Source of the DNA: an uncultured Lachnospiraceae bacterium | GTDB lineage: Bacteria; Bacillota; Clostridia; Lachnospirales; Lachnospiraceae | DNA length: 64,000 nt | NCBI GenBank assembly: GCA_910579685.1 | Contig: CAJTVN010000010.1 | Coordinates: 54,947 to 118,946, forward strand | Reading direction: 5' to 3' | Shown: one piece after another, positions 1 to 8,900 of the stretch | How the letters are laid out: each line of letters opens with the position of its first letter | Position numbering within the stretch: position 1 is the first letter of the stretch | The notes under the pieces: generated by a model | Seen by the model: only the letters and a program-made list of their open reading frames with translations | What the model was told of the DNA's origin: nothing | The model's database searches: none | Position numbers and translations under genes: made by a program

Positions 1-61
1 TTACGATATTGTCCCTGGTTTTGCTAAGGCTTTCCTTCAGCCTGCTGAAAAATCCTGCCAT
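1..61 (-). CDS. ftsY: Signal recognition particle receptor FtsY (5' end only)
   Basis: Only the first 20 codons lie in the window; the gene runs off the left edge. The minus strand reads MAGFFSRLKESL..., a typical start of the short Gram-positive FtsY N-terminal region before the NG GTPase domain, which is outside the window. The ATG overlaps the last base of the smc stop codon (TAATG), so translation is probably coupled. Known: FtsY docks ribosome-SRP complexes at the membrane, and smc-ftsY is the usual order in Firmicutes. The identification rests on this short N-terminus plus that order. Confidence 0.8.
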   Translation of the reverse strand, partial: MAGFFSRLKESLSKTRDNIV

Positions 62-3000
62 TAATCATCCAACTCCTTATCTATCAAATTCACGCTTACC
101 AGGGTGGAGACACCCTTCTCCTGCATGGTGATTCCATACAGCCGGTCCACCTGCTCCATGGTTCCCCTCCTGTGGGTGATCACGATAAACTGCGTGCTCC
201 TGGTCAGTTTATGTAAATAGCGGGCAAATCTGGATACATTGCTCTCATCCAGCGCAGCCTCAATCTCGTCAAGCAGGCAGAAGGGGGAAGGCTTCAGATT
301 CTGTATCGCAAACAGAAGCGCTATGGCCGTAAGGGCCTTTTCCCCGCCGGAGAGCTGCATCATATTCTGAAGCTTTTTTCCGGGCGGCTGGGCTATGATC
401 CGGATCCCCGCTTCCAGGATATCTTCCTCCTCCATGAGCTCCAGGGTTCCTTTTCCTCCGCCGAACAGTTCCTTGAAGACCTTGTCAAACTCATGGCTGA
501 TCTGTGCGAATTTCTCGTTAAACTGCTTTCGCATCGCCGTATCCAGTTCTTCGATGATCCCCTCCAGCGTCTTTTCCGCCTCCACCAGGTCGTCATGCTG
601 ATTCTTGAGAAACCCGTAACGCTCCATCAGATTTTTGTAATCCTCGATTGCGTTTACATTCACGTCCCCGAGCTTTCGGATCTGATCTTTCAGTGCGGAA
701 ATCTCCTTTTTCATGACCCCAAGGTCATTCATCGCCTCATCGCGCAGAGCGGCCGCATCCGAAAGGGTAATCTCGTACTCGTCCCACATATAATTGATCT
801 GGGATTCCAGCATTTCCTGAAGCTTCTCCCTCTGGGCGTTCAGACGGTAAACCTCCTTGTCAAGGGCTGTCATCCGCTGGGAGAGAGATTCCCTGTCGTT
901 AAAAAAGTTTTTCTGTCTGGCGGCAAGTTCTTCCTTCCTCCCCATATCCTCCTTAAGACGAATCTGGGCGTCGCTCTGGGTGGTATGGGAGGCTGCGATG
1001 GTCTGCTGAATCTGCGTGATGCTGCCTTCTTTGTTTTTGATATCCTCCCCGCTCTTTAACAGGCCCTCCTCAATCTCTGCAAGTTCCTCCAGAAAACGCT
1101 GGATCTCTCCCCCGATACGGTCTGCGTTCTGCTGATGGAAACCCTGCTGCTGGAGCATCTTTTCCACTTCCACATCCCAGGAAGCGGCGTTCTGGGATTC
1201 CTCGGATTCCTCCGCCCTCTTTTCGTCAAGCTGCTTCTGGAATTCCTGGATCTCGGCCTCCACCTGCTTTTCCGTCTCCTCGGAAAGCCGCAGTTCTTTC
1301 TGAATTTCCTCCTTGCTTTCACGGATCTCCCGGATCTGGTTCTCGATCTCCCGCTCCTCTGCTTTCAGCTCCTGGGAACCTTCTGATGCCTCGTCCCTGC
1401 GCTCCCTTGCCTTGATCACATTTAAGCGGGCGGTGTTCTGTTCAATGAATTTCCTCTGCAGAGAAGCCTTGTCCTCCTCCAGGCCAAGGCGCAGCCTGTT
1501 TCGTTCGGCCTTGGTATCCTCTATCTCCTGAAGAAGGCCGTCGATCTCCTTCAGGTATTCCTTTACCCTGGCTTCCAGCTCCTCCATCTCTCTTCTTCGT
1601 CCCAGAAGATTGCTGCTGTTTTTAAACGTACCGCCGCTGATGGCGCCGCCCGGAACAAGCATCTCCCCCTCCAGCGTAACCATGCGGATGCTGTATCCGT
1701 ATTTTCTGGCAATCTTCACCGCATGGTCCACGTGATCCACCACCAAGATCCGGCCAAGAAGAGACTTCGCCACATTGCGGTATTTCGGATCCACTTTTGC
1801 CAGCTGGTCGGCTATGCCGATCACACCTTCTTCCTTAAGGGCCGGCTGATTTTTGAACTCCTGTGGGTTTGTAATGCTGGTAAGAGGAAGAAAGGTGGCC
1901 CTGCCGCCTTTGCTCTGCTTCAAAAAGGCGATCATTCGTTTGGCGGTATCCTCGTTGTCCGTGACAATATTCTGGATATTCCCCCCAAGAGCCGTCTCAA
2001 TGGCCGTCTCGTACTTTTTATCCACTTTGATAATGTCCGCAACTACGCCAATGATGCCCTTTTCCCGCTCCCTGTGCTCCATCACGCGCTTGATGCTGCC
2101 GCCGTAGCCCTCGTAGCGCTCGGTCAGGTTGGAGAGAGCCTCTAGCTGCGATTTTTTCTTGTGATAGCTGACCTGCGTGTCCCTGAGCTTCTGATCCTTT
2201 GCGGCAAGCTCGTCACGGATCAGGGAAAGCTTTTCCTCTTTTGACGCCTGGGATTCGCCCAGCAAACGGATCTGTTCGTTGATCCGCTCAAACTCCTCCT
2301 CCAGCTCCTTCATGGCGGCTTCCTGATGGGCCTCGTCCGACTTCATGCGAAGAAGCCGGGACGTAAGCTCCGCCTTTCGAATATTGATCTGCTCCGTCAT
2401 GGTATCGTAGCGGCCCAGCTTTGATTTGATGGTGGCTCTCGAGTTCAGGGCATCGATAATGGTATTTTTACCGCTTTCAATACGGTTATTCAGCTCCTCT
2501 ATCACGCCCTGGACAGCCTCCAGACGCTCTCTTGCCTCATTCCTGGTCTTCTCAAGCTCGGCCGCCTGCCGGTCTATGATGTCCTTATCTCTTAAAATCT
2601 CATCTTTGTCCCGGTTCTTTGTATCAATCTCCCTCTGAACCGTCTCTTTCCTGGAGAGCAGGTGCTGTTCATTGCTCTTAGCCGAATGGATCTGCTCCTT
2701 CAGAACATTGATTTCACCCTCCAGCTTTCCCCGCAGGACGCTGGTGTCTGTCAGTGCGGTGCGGCTCTTTTCAATCGTTTCATCGAGAAGCTCTATCTGC
2801 CCCTGTATCTGTTCATATTCTTCCTTAATTTTTTCGTATTGTGCGGTTGTGCTCTCCAGATCGCCGGCGGCAATCCCATACTTTTCCTCCACGGAGGCTG
2901 ACTGCTCCTTAAGGCTGGCGTTCTCCATCAGAAACAGATTCACGTCCAGGCGCCTCAGCTCTTCCTTTTTTTTCAGGTAAACCTTTGCCGTCTCGGACTG

Positions 3001-3621
3001 CCTTTCCAGAGGGCCTGTCTGTTTTTCCAGCTCGGAGAGAATATCCTTCACGCGGACGAGATTCTGCTTTTCATCCTCCAGCTTTTTCTGGGCCGCCGCC
3101 TTTCTCCTCTTGAACTTTACGATTCCTGCCGCCTCGTCGAACAGCTCCCGCCGCTCCTCCGGCTTTCCGCTCAGAATCTTTTCAATCTGTCCCTGTCCGA
3201 TAATGGAATAGCCTTCCTTTCCGATACCGGTATCGTAAAACAGCTCGTTCACATCCTTGAGACGGCAGACGGTTCCGTTCAAGAGATACTCGCTCTCGCC
3301 GGAACGGTAAATCCGTCTGGCCACTGTCACCTCGTCGTAATCAATCGCAAGCTGGTGATCGGAGTTGTCCAGCGTGATCGCCACATAAGCGTACCCCAGA
3401 GGCTTTCTCATTTCTGTACCCGAAAAGATGACATCCTGCATGGAGGCCCCCCGCAGCTGCTTTACCCTCTGCTCTCCGAGCACCCAGCGCACCGCATCGG
3501 CCACATTACTCTTGCCGCTTCCATTCGGTCCCACAATTCCGGTGATACCGTTGTGAAACTGAAACACAATCTTATTGGCAAAAGATTTAAAACCATGTAT
3601 TTCTATACTCTTAAGATACAT
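61..3621 (-). CDS. smc: Chromosome segregation protein SMC
   Basis: ATPase core of the bacterial condensin that organises and segregates the chromosome with ScpA and ScpB. The 1186-residue length is normal for the family. Seen: Walker A GPNGSGKS at about residues 31-38, a first coiled coil to about 500, a hinge around 520-650 (GVVADIIKV, GGRATFLPL), a second coiled coil, then the C-terminal head with the signature LSGGEK and the Walker B stretch CLLDEIEAALD near 1090-1130. The gene starts 7 bases after the rnc stop codon and its stop overlaps the ftsY start, so rnc, smc and ftsY form one translationally compact unit. Nothing is missing or unusual. Confidence 0.97.
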   Translation of the reverse strand: MYLKSIEIHGFKSFANKIVFQFHNGITGIVGPNGSGKSNVADAVRWVLGEQRVKQLRGASMQDVIFSGTEMRKPLGYAYVAITLDNSDHQLAIDYDEVTVARRIYRSGESEYLLNGTVCRLKDVNELFYDTGIGKEGYSIIGQGQIEKILSGKPEERRELFDEAAGIVKFKRRKAAAQKKLEDEKQNLVRVKDILSELEKQTGPLERQSETAKVYLKKKEELRRLDVNLFLMENASLKEQSASVEEKYGIAAGDLESTTAQYEKIKEEYEQIQGQIELLDETIEKSRTALTDTSVLRGKLEGEINVLKEQIHSAKSNEQHLLSRKETVQREIDTKNRDKDEILRDKDIIDRQAAELEKTRNEARERLEAVQGVIEELNNRIESGKNTIIDALNSRATIKSKLGRYDTMTEQINIRKAELTSRLLRMKSDEAHQEAAMKELEEEFERINEQIRLLGESQASKEEKLSLIRDELAAKDQKLRDTQVSYHKKKSQLEALSNLTERYEGYGGSIKRVMEHREREKGIIGVVADIIKVDKKYETAIETALGGNIQNIVTDNEDTAKRMIAFLKQSKGGRATFLPLTSITNPQEFKNQPALKEEGVIGIADQLAKVDPKYRNVAKSLLGRILVVDHVDHAVKIARKYGYSIRMVTLEGEMLVPGGAISGGTFKNSSNLLGRRREMEELEARVKEYLKEIDGLLQEIEDTKAERNRLRLGLEEDKASLQRKFIEQNTARLNVIKARERRDEASEGSQELKAEEREIENQIREIRESKEEIQKELRLSEETEKQVEAEIQEFQKQLDEKRAEESEESQNAASWDVEVEKMLQQQGFHQQNADRIGGEIQRFLEELAEIEEGLLKSGEDIKNKEGSITQIQQTIAASHTTQSDAQIRLKEDMGRKEELAARQKNFFNDRESLSQRMTALDKEVYRLNAQREKLQEMLESQINYMWDEYEITLSDAAALRDEAMNDLGVMKKEISALKDQIRKLGDVNVNAIEDYKNLMERYGFLKNQHDDLVEAEKTLEGIIEELDTAMRKQFNEKFAQISHEFDKVFKELFGGGKGTLELMEEEDILEAGIRIIAQPPGKKLQNMMQLSGGEKALTAIALLFAIQNLKPSPFCLLDEIEAALDESNVSRFARYLHKLTRSTQFIVITHRRGTMEQVDRLYGITMQEKGVSTLVSVNLIDKELDD

Positions 3622-3628
3622 AAAGAAT

Positions 3629-4312
3629 TTATTTCTCCTCTTTTAAAAGCACTTCATAGGCCGCTTGCTGCTCCGCCGCCTTTTTGCTTCTTCCGATCCC
3701 CGTACTAACCGCCCTGTTATTGATCAGCGCCCTCACCACAAACTGCTTATCGTGCTCAGGCCCCGTCTCCTCCACAAGCTCATAGTGCACAACCCCTCCG
3801 GTTTTCTGCACGCGCTCCTGCAAAATACTTTTGCTGTCATAAAAAAGCTGCTTGTTCTCCAGATCCGACAAAATGAAGTCCATAATAAATTTTTCGGCTC
3901 TCTCAAAGCCGCTGTCCAGGTAGATCGCCCCGATGATGGCCTCCATCACATCCGAAATAATGGAATCCCTGCCGCGGCCTCCGGTAGCCTCCTCGCCTTT
4001 TCCAAGGAGAATATAAGCTCCCAGATTCAGATCCTTCGCACAGAAGGCAAGTGCGGGCTCGCAGACCGTGGAGGAACGTCTCCTCGTCATCTCTCCTTCG
4101 GACATATCCGGATAATTCACAAAAAAGAATCTGCTGGATGCCAGTTCCAGCACTGCGTCCCCCAGAAACTCCAGTCTCTCGTAGTTGTGATATTTATTGA
4201 TTTTCTGTTCATTGGAAAAGGAGCTGTGCGTCAGCGCCTGACAAAGCAGCGCCTTGTCCTTAAACTCATACCCTATCTTCTTTTCCAGCTTTCTGCTGTC
4301 AGCTGCAAGCAT
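3629..4312 (-). CDS. rnc: Ribonuclease III
   Basis: Double-strand-specific endoribonuclease that matures rRNA and cuts structured mRNAs. Seen: the family signature YERLEFLGDAVL at about residues 43-54 carrying the first acidic metal ligands, the second acidic set in SDVMEAIIGAIYLD at about 118-131, and a C-terminal double-stranded RNA-binding domain from about 155 to 227 ending in SKKAAEQQAAYEVLL. At 227 residues the protein is full length. It lies between acpP and smc, as in other Firmicutes. Two hairpins precede it in the acpP-rnc gap and could be its own processing targets (see findings). Confidence 0.96.
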   Translation of the reverse strand: MLAADSRKLEKKIGYEFKDKALLCQALTHSSFSNEQKINKYHNYERLEFLGDAVLELASSRFFFVNYPDMSEGEMTRRRSSTVCEPALAFCAKDLNLGAYILLGKGEEATGGRGRDSIISDVMEAIIGAIYLDSGFERAEKFIMDFILSDLENKQLFYDSKSILQERVQKTGGVVHYELVEETGPEHDKQFVVRALINNRAVSTGIGRSKKAAEQQAAYEVLLKEEK

Positions 4313-4338
4313 ATCCTTCTAACCTCATTCAGAAACTT

Positions 4339-4407
4339 TGACAGGCCAATCACTCAGTAAAAATCCGCCTGTCATGAACAAACGCCGACACGCTTTGCGG
4401 GCCGGCG
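4339..4407 (-). other. Tandem hairpins in the acpP-rnc gap
   Basis: Two inverted repeats lie in the 126-base gap upstream of rnc. One pairs TGACAGGC with GCCTGTCA (4339-4374, 20-base loop). The other pairs CGCCG with CGGCG (4383-4407) around an inner CGC-TTT-GCG. Neither is followed by a clean T-run in the direction of transcription, so they look more like processing or attenuation structures than a terminator. A role as RNase III substrate is inference. Confidence 0.45.
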
Positions 4408-4438
4408 CTGCTAAATTGACCGTTTTACCAACTCTTAT

Positions 4439-4669
4439 TTAATTAACAGCATTTTTAATTAAGTTAACCGCTTCTTCCACCGTGGTGATCTTTTCCGCTT
4501 CTTCCGGGGGAACCTCGATCCCAAACTCTTCCTCTATCCCCATGACAATCTGAAAAACATCCAGGGAATCAGCTCCCAGGTCATCCATGAATGTGCTTTC
4601 CATAGTGATTTCGTCAGGATCCACGCTCAGTACGCTTGCAATTACCTCTTTTAATTTTTCAAATTCCAT
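4439..4669 (-). CDS. acpP: Acyl carrier protein
   Basis: Carries growing acyl chains in fatty acid synthesis on a 4'-phosphopantetheine arm. The 76-residue acidic protein has the invariant attachment motif GADSLD, with the modified serine at residue 35, and the usual helix-II pattern DVFQIVMGIEEEFGIEVP. It sits 16 bases after plsX, whose product moves acyl groups from ACP to phosphate, so the pair is functionally linked. Start ATG is preceded by AAAGGA at a normal distance. Confidence 0.97.
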   Translation of the reverse strand: MEFEKLKEVIASVLSVDPDEITMESTFMDDLGADSLDVFQIVMGIEEEFGIEVPPEEAEKITTVEEAVNLIKNAVN

Positions 4670-4685
4670 CGTTACATTTCCTTTC

Positions 4686-5699
4686 TTAACTTTCTTCCAT
4701 CGTAATTTTTTCTTTTATTTTTTGATTGATATTCTGTTCTGTAAAGGTGATACATTGCAGAATAGAATTTTTGATTTCCACCGCCTTGGAGCTTCCATGG
4801 GTCTTGACCACAAGACCGTTCAGCCCGAGAAGGGGCGCTCCTCCGTACTGCTCCAGATCAAACGCCTTGAGCGTGTTCTTCAATGCGGGTTTTACCAGAA
4901 CCGCACCGATCTTGCTGCGCAGAGAGGTCATCATTCCCGCCTTCACCTTCCTGATCAGCGTTCCGCCAACGCCCTCATACATCTTCAATATCACATTTCC
5001 CACAAAGGCCTCGCACACGATCACGTCCGCATCTCCTGCCGGAATGTCTCTCGCCTCGATATTTCCCACAAAATTGATATCCGGGCAATTCTTAAGGAGA
5101 GGGAAAGTCTCCTTTACCAGCGCATTCCCCTTATCCTCCTCCGCCCCGATATTAACGATCGCCACCCTGGGACTTGCAACTCCCATCACGTGCTCCATAT
5201 AGACGGAGCCCATCTTGGCGAACTGTACCAGGTGGGAAGGCCTCGCATCCACATTGGCGCCGCAGTCGATAAGCAGAGAACAGCCCTTTTCCGTGGGAAT
5301 AAGCGGTGCAAGGGGCGGACGCTCCACTCCCTTTATTCTTCCCACAATCACTTGGCCGCCCACAAGCGTTGCTCCGGTGCTTCCGGCTGACACATAGGCG
5401 TCGCATGTTTTGTCCTTCACCAGGTTAAGCGCTTTTACCAGAGAGGAGTCCTTCTTTTTACGGATCGCCATCACAGGCGGCTCTGCCGTCTCTATGACCT
5501 CTGTGGCGTTCACTACCTTCACCTGCTCTTTATTATATGTATATTTCGCAAGCTCATCATTTACAACATTTTCCTGTCCGACCAGAAAAACTTTTACATG
5601 GGAGCTTTCATTGACAGCCTCCACCGCGCCCTTTACGATCTGCTCCGGCGCATTGTCGCCGCCCATGGCATCCACTGCAACTTTTACCATTTCCGCCAT
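4686..5699 (-). CDS. plsX: Phosphate acyltransferase PlsX
   Basis: Makes acyl-phosphate from acyl-ACP and phosphate, the first step of phospholipid synthesis in the PlsX/PlsY route. Seen: family N-terminus VKVAVDAMGGDNAPE, then SAGSTGATLVGG and GCSLLIDCGANVDARP, ending near residue 337 when counted from the chosen start. An in-frame TTG at 5765 would add 22 residues, but it lies upstream of a near-consensus promoter at 5728-5756 and inside the rpmF terminator, so I reject it. The ATG at 5699 follows GGGAAAGG by 13 bases; the ATG at 5690 is a real alternative. Downstream acpP follows after 16 bases. Confidence 0.94.
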   Translation of the reverse strand: MAEMVKVAVDAMGGDNAPEQIVKGAVEAVNESSHVKVFLVGQENVVNDELAKYTYNKEQVKVVNATEVIETAEPPVMAIRKKKDSSLVKALNLVKDKTCDAYVSAGSTGATLVGGQVIVGRIKGVERPPLAPLIPTEKGCSLLIDCGANVDARPSHLVQFAKMGSVYMEHVMGVASPRVAIVNIGAEEDKGNALVKETFPLLKNCPDINFVGNIEARDIPAGDADVIVCEAFVGNVILKMYEGVGGTLIRKVKAGMMTSLRSKIGAVLVKPALKNTLKAFDLEQYGGAPLLGLNGLVVKTHGSSKAVEIKNSILQCITFTEQNINQKIKEKITMEES

Positions 5700-5727
5700 A
5701 CAACCAGCCATACCTTTCCCATTACTA

Positions 5728-5756
5728 ACTATACTAAACTGTAGCGTAAAAATCAA
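5728..5756 (-). promoter_or_regulatory. plsX promoter (TTGATT-17-TATAGT)
   Basis: On the minus strand TTGATT (5751-5756) and TATAGT (5728-5733) are separated by exactly 17 bases. The -35 box falls in the 3' arm and T-run of the rpmF terminator, so termination of the upstream transcript and initiation for plsX-acpP share the same bases. Confidence 0.7.
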
Positions 5757-5781
5757 GGGCCTCAAATCTGAAACCCTTGAT
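5748..5781 (-). terminator. Rho-independent terminator after rpmF
   Basis: Perfect arms ATCAAGGG and CCCTTGAT (5752-5781), extended inward by a short TTCA/TGAG stem, followed by a run of T on the minus strand. It begins 22 bases past the rpmF stop. Confidence 0.8.
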
Positions 5782-5803
5782 CCTCATGCTCATCTTCATT
5801 CAA

Positions 5804-5983
5804 CTAATCAACGCTGACGATTTCTTTCTTATTGTAAGAACCGCAAGCCTTGCACACTCTGTGAGGCACCATCAATGCGCCGCATTTGCTGCATTTTACT
5901 AATGTGGGAGCGCTCATCTTCCAGTTTGCTCTTCTCTTATCTCTTCTGGACTTAGAAGATTTATTCTTAGGACAAATAGACAT
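5804..5983 (-). CDS. rpmF: 50S ribosomal protein L32
   Basis: A 59-residue protein of the large ribosomal subunit. Translated by hand from the minus strand: it begins MSICPKNKSSKSRRDKRR, then ANWKMSAP, and carries the zinc-ribbon cysteines CSKC and CKAC, ending in EIVSVD. This is the four-cysteine form of L32. The start codon comes 2 bases after the yceD stop and its GGAGG ribosome site lies inside the end of yceD, so the two are coupled. The yceD-rpmF-plsX order is standard in Firmicutes. Confidence 0.95.
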   Translation of the reverse strand: MSICPKNKSSKSRRDKRRANWKMSAPTLVKCSKCGALMVPHRVCKACGSYNKKEIVSVD

Positions 5984-5985
5984 CG

Positions 5986-6513
5986 TTACACCTCCTTATT
6001 CGCATAAAAGATATCTTTAATCGCTGCCATCCTGGGATCCGGCACAAACCTGTCGCACCCGCATTCCCCTTCATTCAGATTCTGTCCGCAGACTGTACAG
6101 ATTCCCTTACAGTCCTTACCGCACAAAACCTTGGCTGGCATATTAATTAAGATTTCGTTGTTCATAAGAACATTTACGTCCAGCTCATAGCCGGATATAA
6201 AGTTTTGATCTTCTTCCCCTCCGGTCTGTTCCTGCCGTCCTTCGGGAGACACTGCCTGGTGCGCAAACGCCGCAGTAATGGGAATTTCCACGTCCTGCAG
6301 GCATCTGTCACAGGGAATTGTCAGCCTGGCCTTAAGCTCTCCCTCAATCAGTGCGCGGCCCGGTCCCGCATTCGTCAGCGTAAGCAAAACCTCCGAATCC
6401 CTGGACACGGGATACACATTACCCATATAGGAAAAATGACTGCCTTCATAAGCTGCACTTATCTTCCTGGCACTTCCCTCAGATGAAAAAACATCAGTCA
6501 GATTTATCAACAT
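5986..6513 (-). CDS. yceD: YceD / DUF177 family protein
   Basis: Small conserved protein of the DUF177 family, almost always next to rpmF; plant and bacterial relatives are linked to 23S rRNA maturation, but the biochemical role is not settled. Seen: N-terminal MLINLTDVF, a central CDRCLQDVEIPI, and a C-terminal cysteine cluster CGKDCKGICTVCG followed by CGCD that looks metal-binding. Length 175 residues is usual. A consensus promoter lies at 6596-6624, giving an untranslated leader of about 75 bases, so yceD-rpmF starts its own transcript even though ackA is only 125 bases upstream. Confidence 0.9.
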   Translation of the reverse strand: MLINLTDVFSSEGSARKISAAYEGSHFSYMGNVYPVSRDSEVLLTLTNAGPGRALIEGELKARLTIPCDRCLQDVEIPITAAFAHQAVSPEGRQEQTGGEEDQNFISGYELDVNVLMNNEILINMPAKVLCGKDCKGICTVCGQNLNEGECGCDRFVPDPRMAAIKDIFYANKEV

Positions 6514-6595
6514 ACTTAACTCCTATGCGTATACTGTGAAAAATTTATTTTGACAGCATACACGCCCGTACTGTAAACCTGCTCGCACTCAGACA

Positions 6596-6624
6596 ATTAT
6601 AACTACGGTGTCCCTTTTTGTCAA
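6596..6624 (-). promoter_or_regulatory. yceD-rpmF promoter (TTGACA-17-TATAAT)
   Basis: Both boxes match the sigma-A consensus exactly on the minus strand: TTGACA at 6619-6624, TATAAT at 6596-6601, spacer 17. It lies in the gap after ackA. Confidence 0.85.
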
Positions 6625-6638
6625 TACCTGATAAAAAA

Positions 6639-7835
6639 TTATTTCACCAGACCATAGGTCTCCCGTGCAATCGCAAGTTCTTCATTGGTCGGGATCACCA
6701 GAACTCTCGTCCGGCTCTGCGGCGTGGTGATATCGATATCCTGTCCTCTCTTCTGGTTTGCCTCCGGATCCAGCGTGATTCCCAGATATCCCAGGTATGC
6801 GCAGATTTTCTCCCGGATAAAGCCGCTGTTCTCTCCAAGCCCGGCGGTAAAACAGATGGCGTCCACACCGTTCAGGGCCGCCGTATAGGCGCCGATATAC
6901 TTGGCCACCCGGTAGGCAAAAGCCTTCATGGTTCTCACCGCAAAATCCGCATCCTTGTGGAACTGCTCCTCCAGATCCCGGAAATCGGAGGAAAATCCGC
7001 CTGAAAGGCCCAGCACCCCCGACTTTTTGTTCAGCTCGCCCAGAATCTCCCCCACGCTCTTTCCTTCCTTATTACAGAGGAATTCAATGATGGCCGGATC
7101 CAGATCGCCGCTTCGGGTTCCCATGATCAGTCCCTCGAGAGGCGTCAGTCCCATGGAGGTATCCACGCATTTTCCCTCCCTGACAGCCGATACGCTTGCG
7201 CCGTTGCCCAGATGGCATACGATCAGTTTCAGCTCCTCATACTCTCGCCCCAGAAGCTTTGCCGCCTGACGGGACACGTAGGAATGGCTTGTGCCGTGAA
7301 AACCGTATCTTCTCACCTTGTACTTCTCATAATATTCATAGGGAATGCCGTAGAGGTAAGCCTCCTGCGGCATGGTCTGATGAAAGGCCGTGTCAAAGAC
7401 AGCCACCATAGGCGTGTCCGGCATCAGCTCCCTGCACGCCGCAATCCCGATCAGATTGGCCGGATTATGTAAGGGCGCCAGATCATTGCACTGTCTGATC
7501 GCCTCGACCACTTCCTCGGTAATGAGCGTCGAGGAAGCAAAATTTTCTCCTCCGTGCACGATCCTGTGTCCTACCGCCCCAATCTCCTTAAGGCTTTTGA
7601 CAACGCCGCATTTCTCATCCGTGAGGGCGCCCAGCACCAGGCGGATGGCATCCGTGTGATCCTTCATGGGCGTTACCGTCTCCACCTTTTCTCCTTGCGT
7701 CGGCGTATAGGTGATCTGGCTGCCGTCAATACCGATCCTCTCGCACAGTCCCTTTGCGATCAGCTGCTCGCTTTTTGCGTCGATCAGCTGAAATTTGAGG
7801 GATGAGCTCCCGCAATTGATAACCAAAATATTCAT
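6639..7835 (-). CDS. ackA: Acetate kinase
   Basis: Converts acetyl phosphate and ADP to acetate and ATP, the energy-yielding end of acetate fermentation. Seen: N-terminal NILVINCGSSSLKF, GHRIVHGG, FDTAFHQTMP, YGFHGTSH, GMTR-loop equivalent GLIMGTRSGDLDP and C-terminal FTAGLGENS, all family signatures, in a 398-residue chain. The open frame extends 10 codons further, but ATG at 7835 has AAGGAGAG seven bases before it and aligns with the family start. pta ends 30 bases upstream, so pta-ackA is an operon. Confidence 0.97.
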   Translation of the reverse strand: MNILVINCGSSSLKFQLIDAKSEQLIAKGLCERIGIDGSQITYTPTQGEKVETVTPMKDHTDAIRLVLGALTDEKCGVVKSLKEIGAVGHRIVHGGENFASSTLITEEVVEAIRQCNDLAPLHNPANLIGIAACRELMPDTPMVAVFDTAFHQTMPQEAYLYGIPYEYYEKYKVRRYGFHGTSHSYVSRQAAKLLGREYEELKLIVCHLGNGASVSAVREGKCVDTSMGLTPLEGLIMGTRSGDLDPAIIEFLCNKEGKSVGEILGELNKKSGVLGLSGGFSSDFRDLEEQFHKDADFAVRTMKAFAYRVAKYIGAYTAALNGVDAICFTAGLGENSGFIREKICAYLGYLGITLDPEANQKRGQDIDITTPQSRTRVLVIPTNEELAIARETYGLVK

Positions 7836-7865
7836 ATTTGTCTCTCCTTCTTCTCGTTTACGCAC

Positions 7866-8867
7866 TCAGGACAGCTGTGCCTGCACTGCCGTCAGGGCAA
7901 CCACTCCCACGATATCCTGCCAGGAACAGCCTCTTGAAAGGTCGTTTACCGGCTTTGCGATTCCCTGGAGCATGGGGCCGTAGGCTTCCGCCCTTCCAAG
8001 CCTCTGCACCAGCTTGTAACCGATATTTCCCGCATCCAGGTTAGGGAAAATCAGCACGTTCGCCTTGCCTGCCACGTCGCTGCCGGGAGATTTTGATTTG
8101 GCCACGGAAGGAACCAGCGCGGCATCCAGCTGCAGCTCACCGTCCAGAGTAAGCCCCGGATACTGCTCATGGGCGATCCTTGTGGCCTCCACCACCTTGT
8201 CCACCATCTCGTGATGGGCGCTTCCCTTGGTGGAATGGGAGAGCATGGCGATAATGGGCTTGCTTCCCACAAGGCTCTTGAAGCTTTTTGCGGAGGAATC
8301 CGCAATCGCGGCCAGCTCTTCCGCCGTAGGATTCTGATTCAGACCGCAGTCCGCAAATAAAAAGGTTCCGTTATCCCCGAACTCGCAGTCCGGCACACAC
8401 ATCAGGAAAAATCCCGATACCAGCTTTACGCCGGGCGCCGTCTTCAGAATCTGGAGCGCCGGCCTTAAGGTATCCGCCGTGGCATGGCAGGCGCCCGCCA
8501 CCATTCCGTCTGCGTCATTGGCCTTCACCATGATCACGCCGAAAGTAAGGAAATCATGCAGAAGGATTTCTCTGGCCTTCTCCGGGGTCATCCCCTTTGC
8601 TTTTCTCGTCTGGTAAAGCAGTTCCACATAGGCATCCAGTTTATCACAGTTTAAGGGATCTATGATCTTAACCCCGTCCAGCTCGATCTCAAGCCAGGTG
8701 GCGCCGTCCATGATCTTCTCCCTGTTTCCGATCATAATAATGTCCGCAATCCCCTCCGCTATAATGTGCGACGCAGCGATCAATGTTCTCTTATCCGTGG
8801 TTTCCGGCAGGACAATGGTTCGCCTGTCCGACTTTGCCTTCTCCTTGATCACATCAATATACGACAT
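7866..8867 (-). CDS. pta: Phosphate acetyltransferase
   Basis: Makes acetyl phosphate from acetyl-CoA, feeding ackA. The 333-residue chain is the short, catalytic-domain-only form. Seen: TADTLRPALQILKTAPG, VSGFFLM and the C-terminal block NLDAGNIGYKLVQRLG...GPMLQGIAKPVNDLSRGC typical of the PTA domain. The start at 8867 follows GGAGAAGG by four bases; an ATG seven codons upstream has no ribosome site. A promoter lies at 8927-8955 and a cre-like palindrome at 8901-8914 between promoter and gene, pointing to carbon catabolite control. Confidence 0.96.
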   Translation of the reverse strand: MSYIDVIKEKAKSDRRTIVLPETTDKRTLIAASHIIAEGIADIIMIGNREKIMDGATWLEIELDGVKIIDPLNCDKLDAYVELLYQTRKAKGMTPEKAREILLHDFLTFGVIMVKANDADGMVAGACHATADTLRPALQILKTAPGVKLVSGFFLMCVPDCEFGDNGTFLFADCGLNQNPTAEELAAIADSSAKSFKSLVGSKPIIAMLSHSTKGSAHHEMVDKVVEATRIAHEQYPGLTLDGELQLDAALVPSVAKSKSPGSDVAGKANVLIFPNLDAGNIGYKLVQRLGRAEAYGPMLQGIAKPVNDLSRGCSWQDIVGVVALTAVQAQLS

Positions 8868-8900
8868 AATACCTTCTCCTTTCGACATTTGGCATGAGCG

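Noticed and set aside
5690..5765. TTG start at 5765 for plsX
   Set aside because: It would place the first codons upstream of the plsX promoter and inside the rpmF terminator; the family start is at 5699 or 5690.
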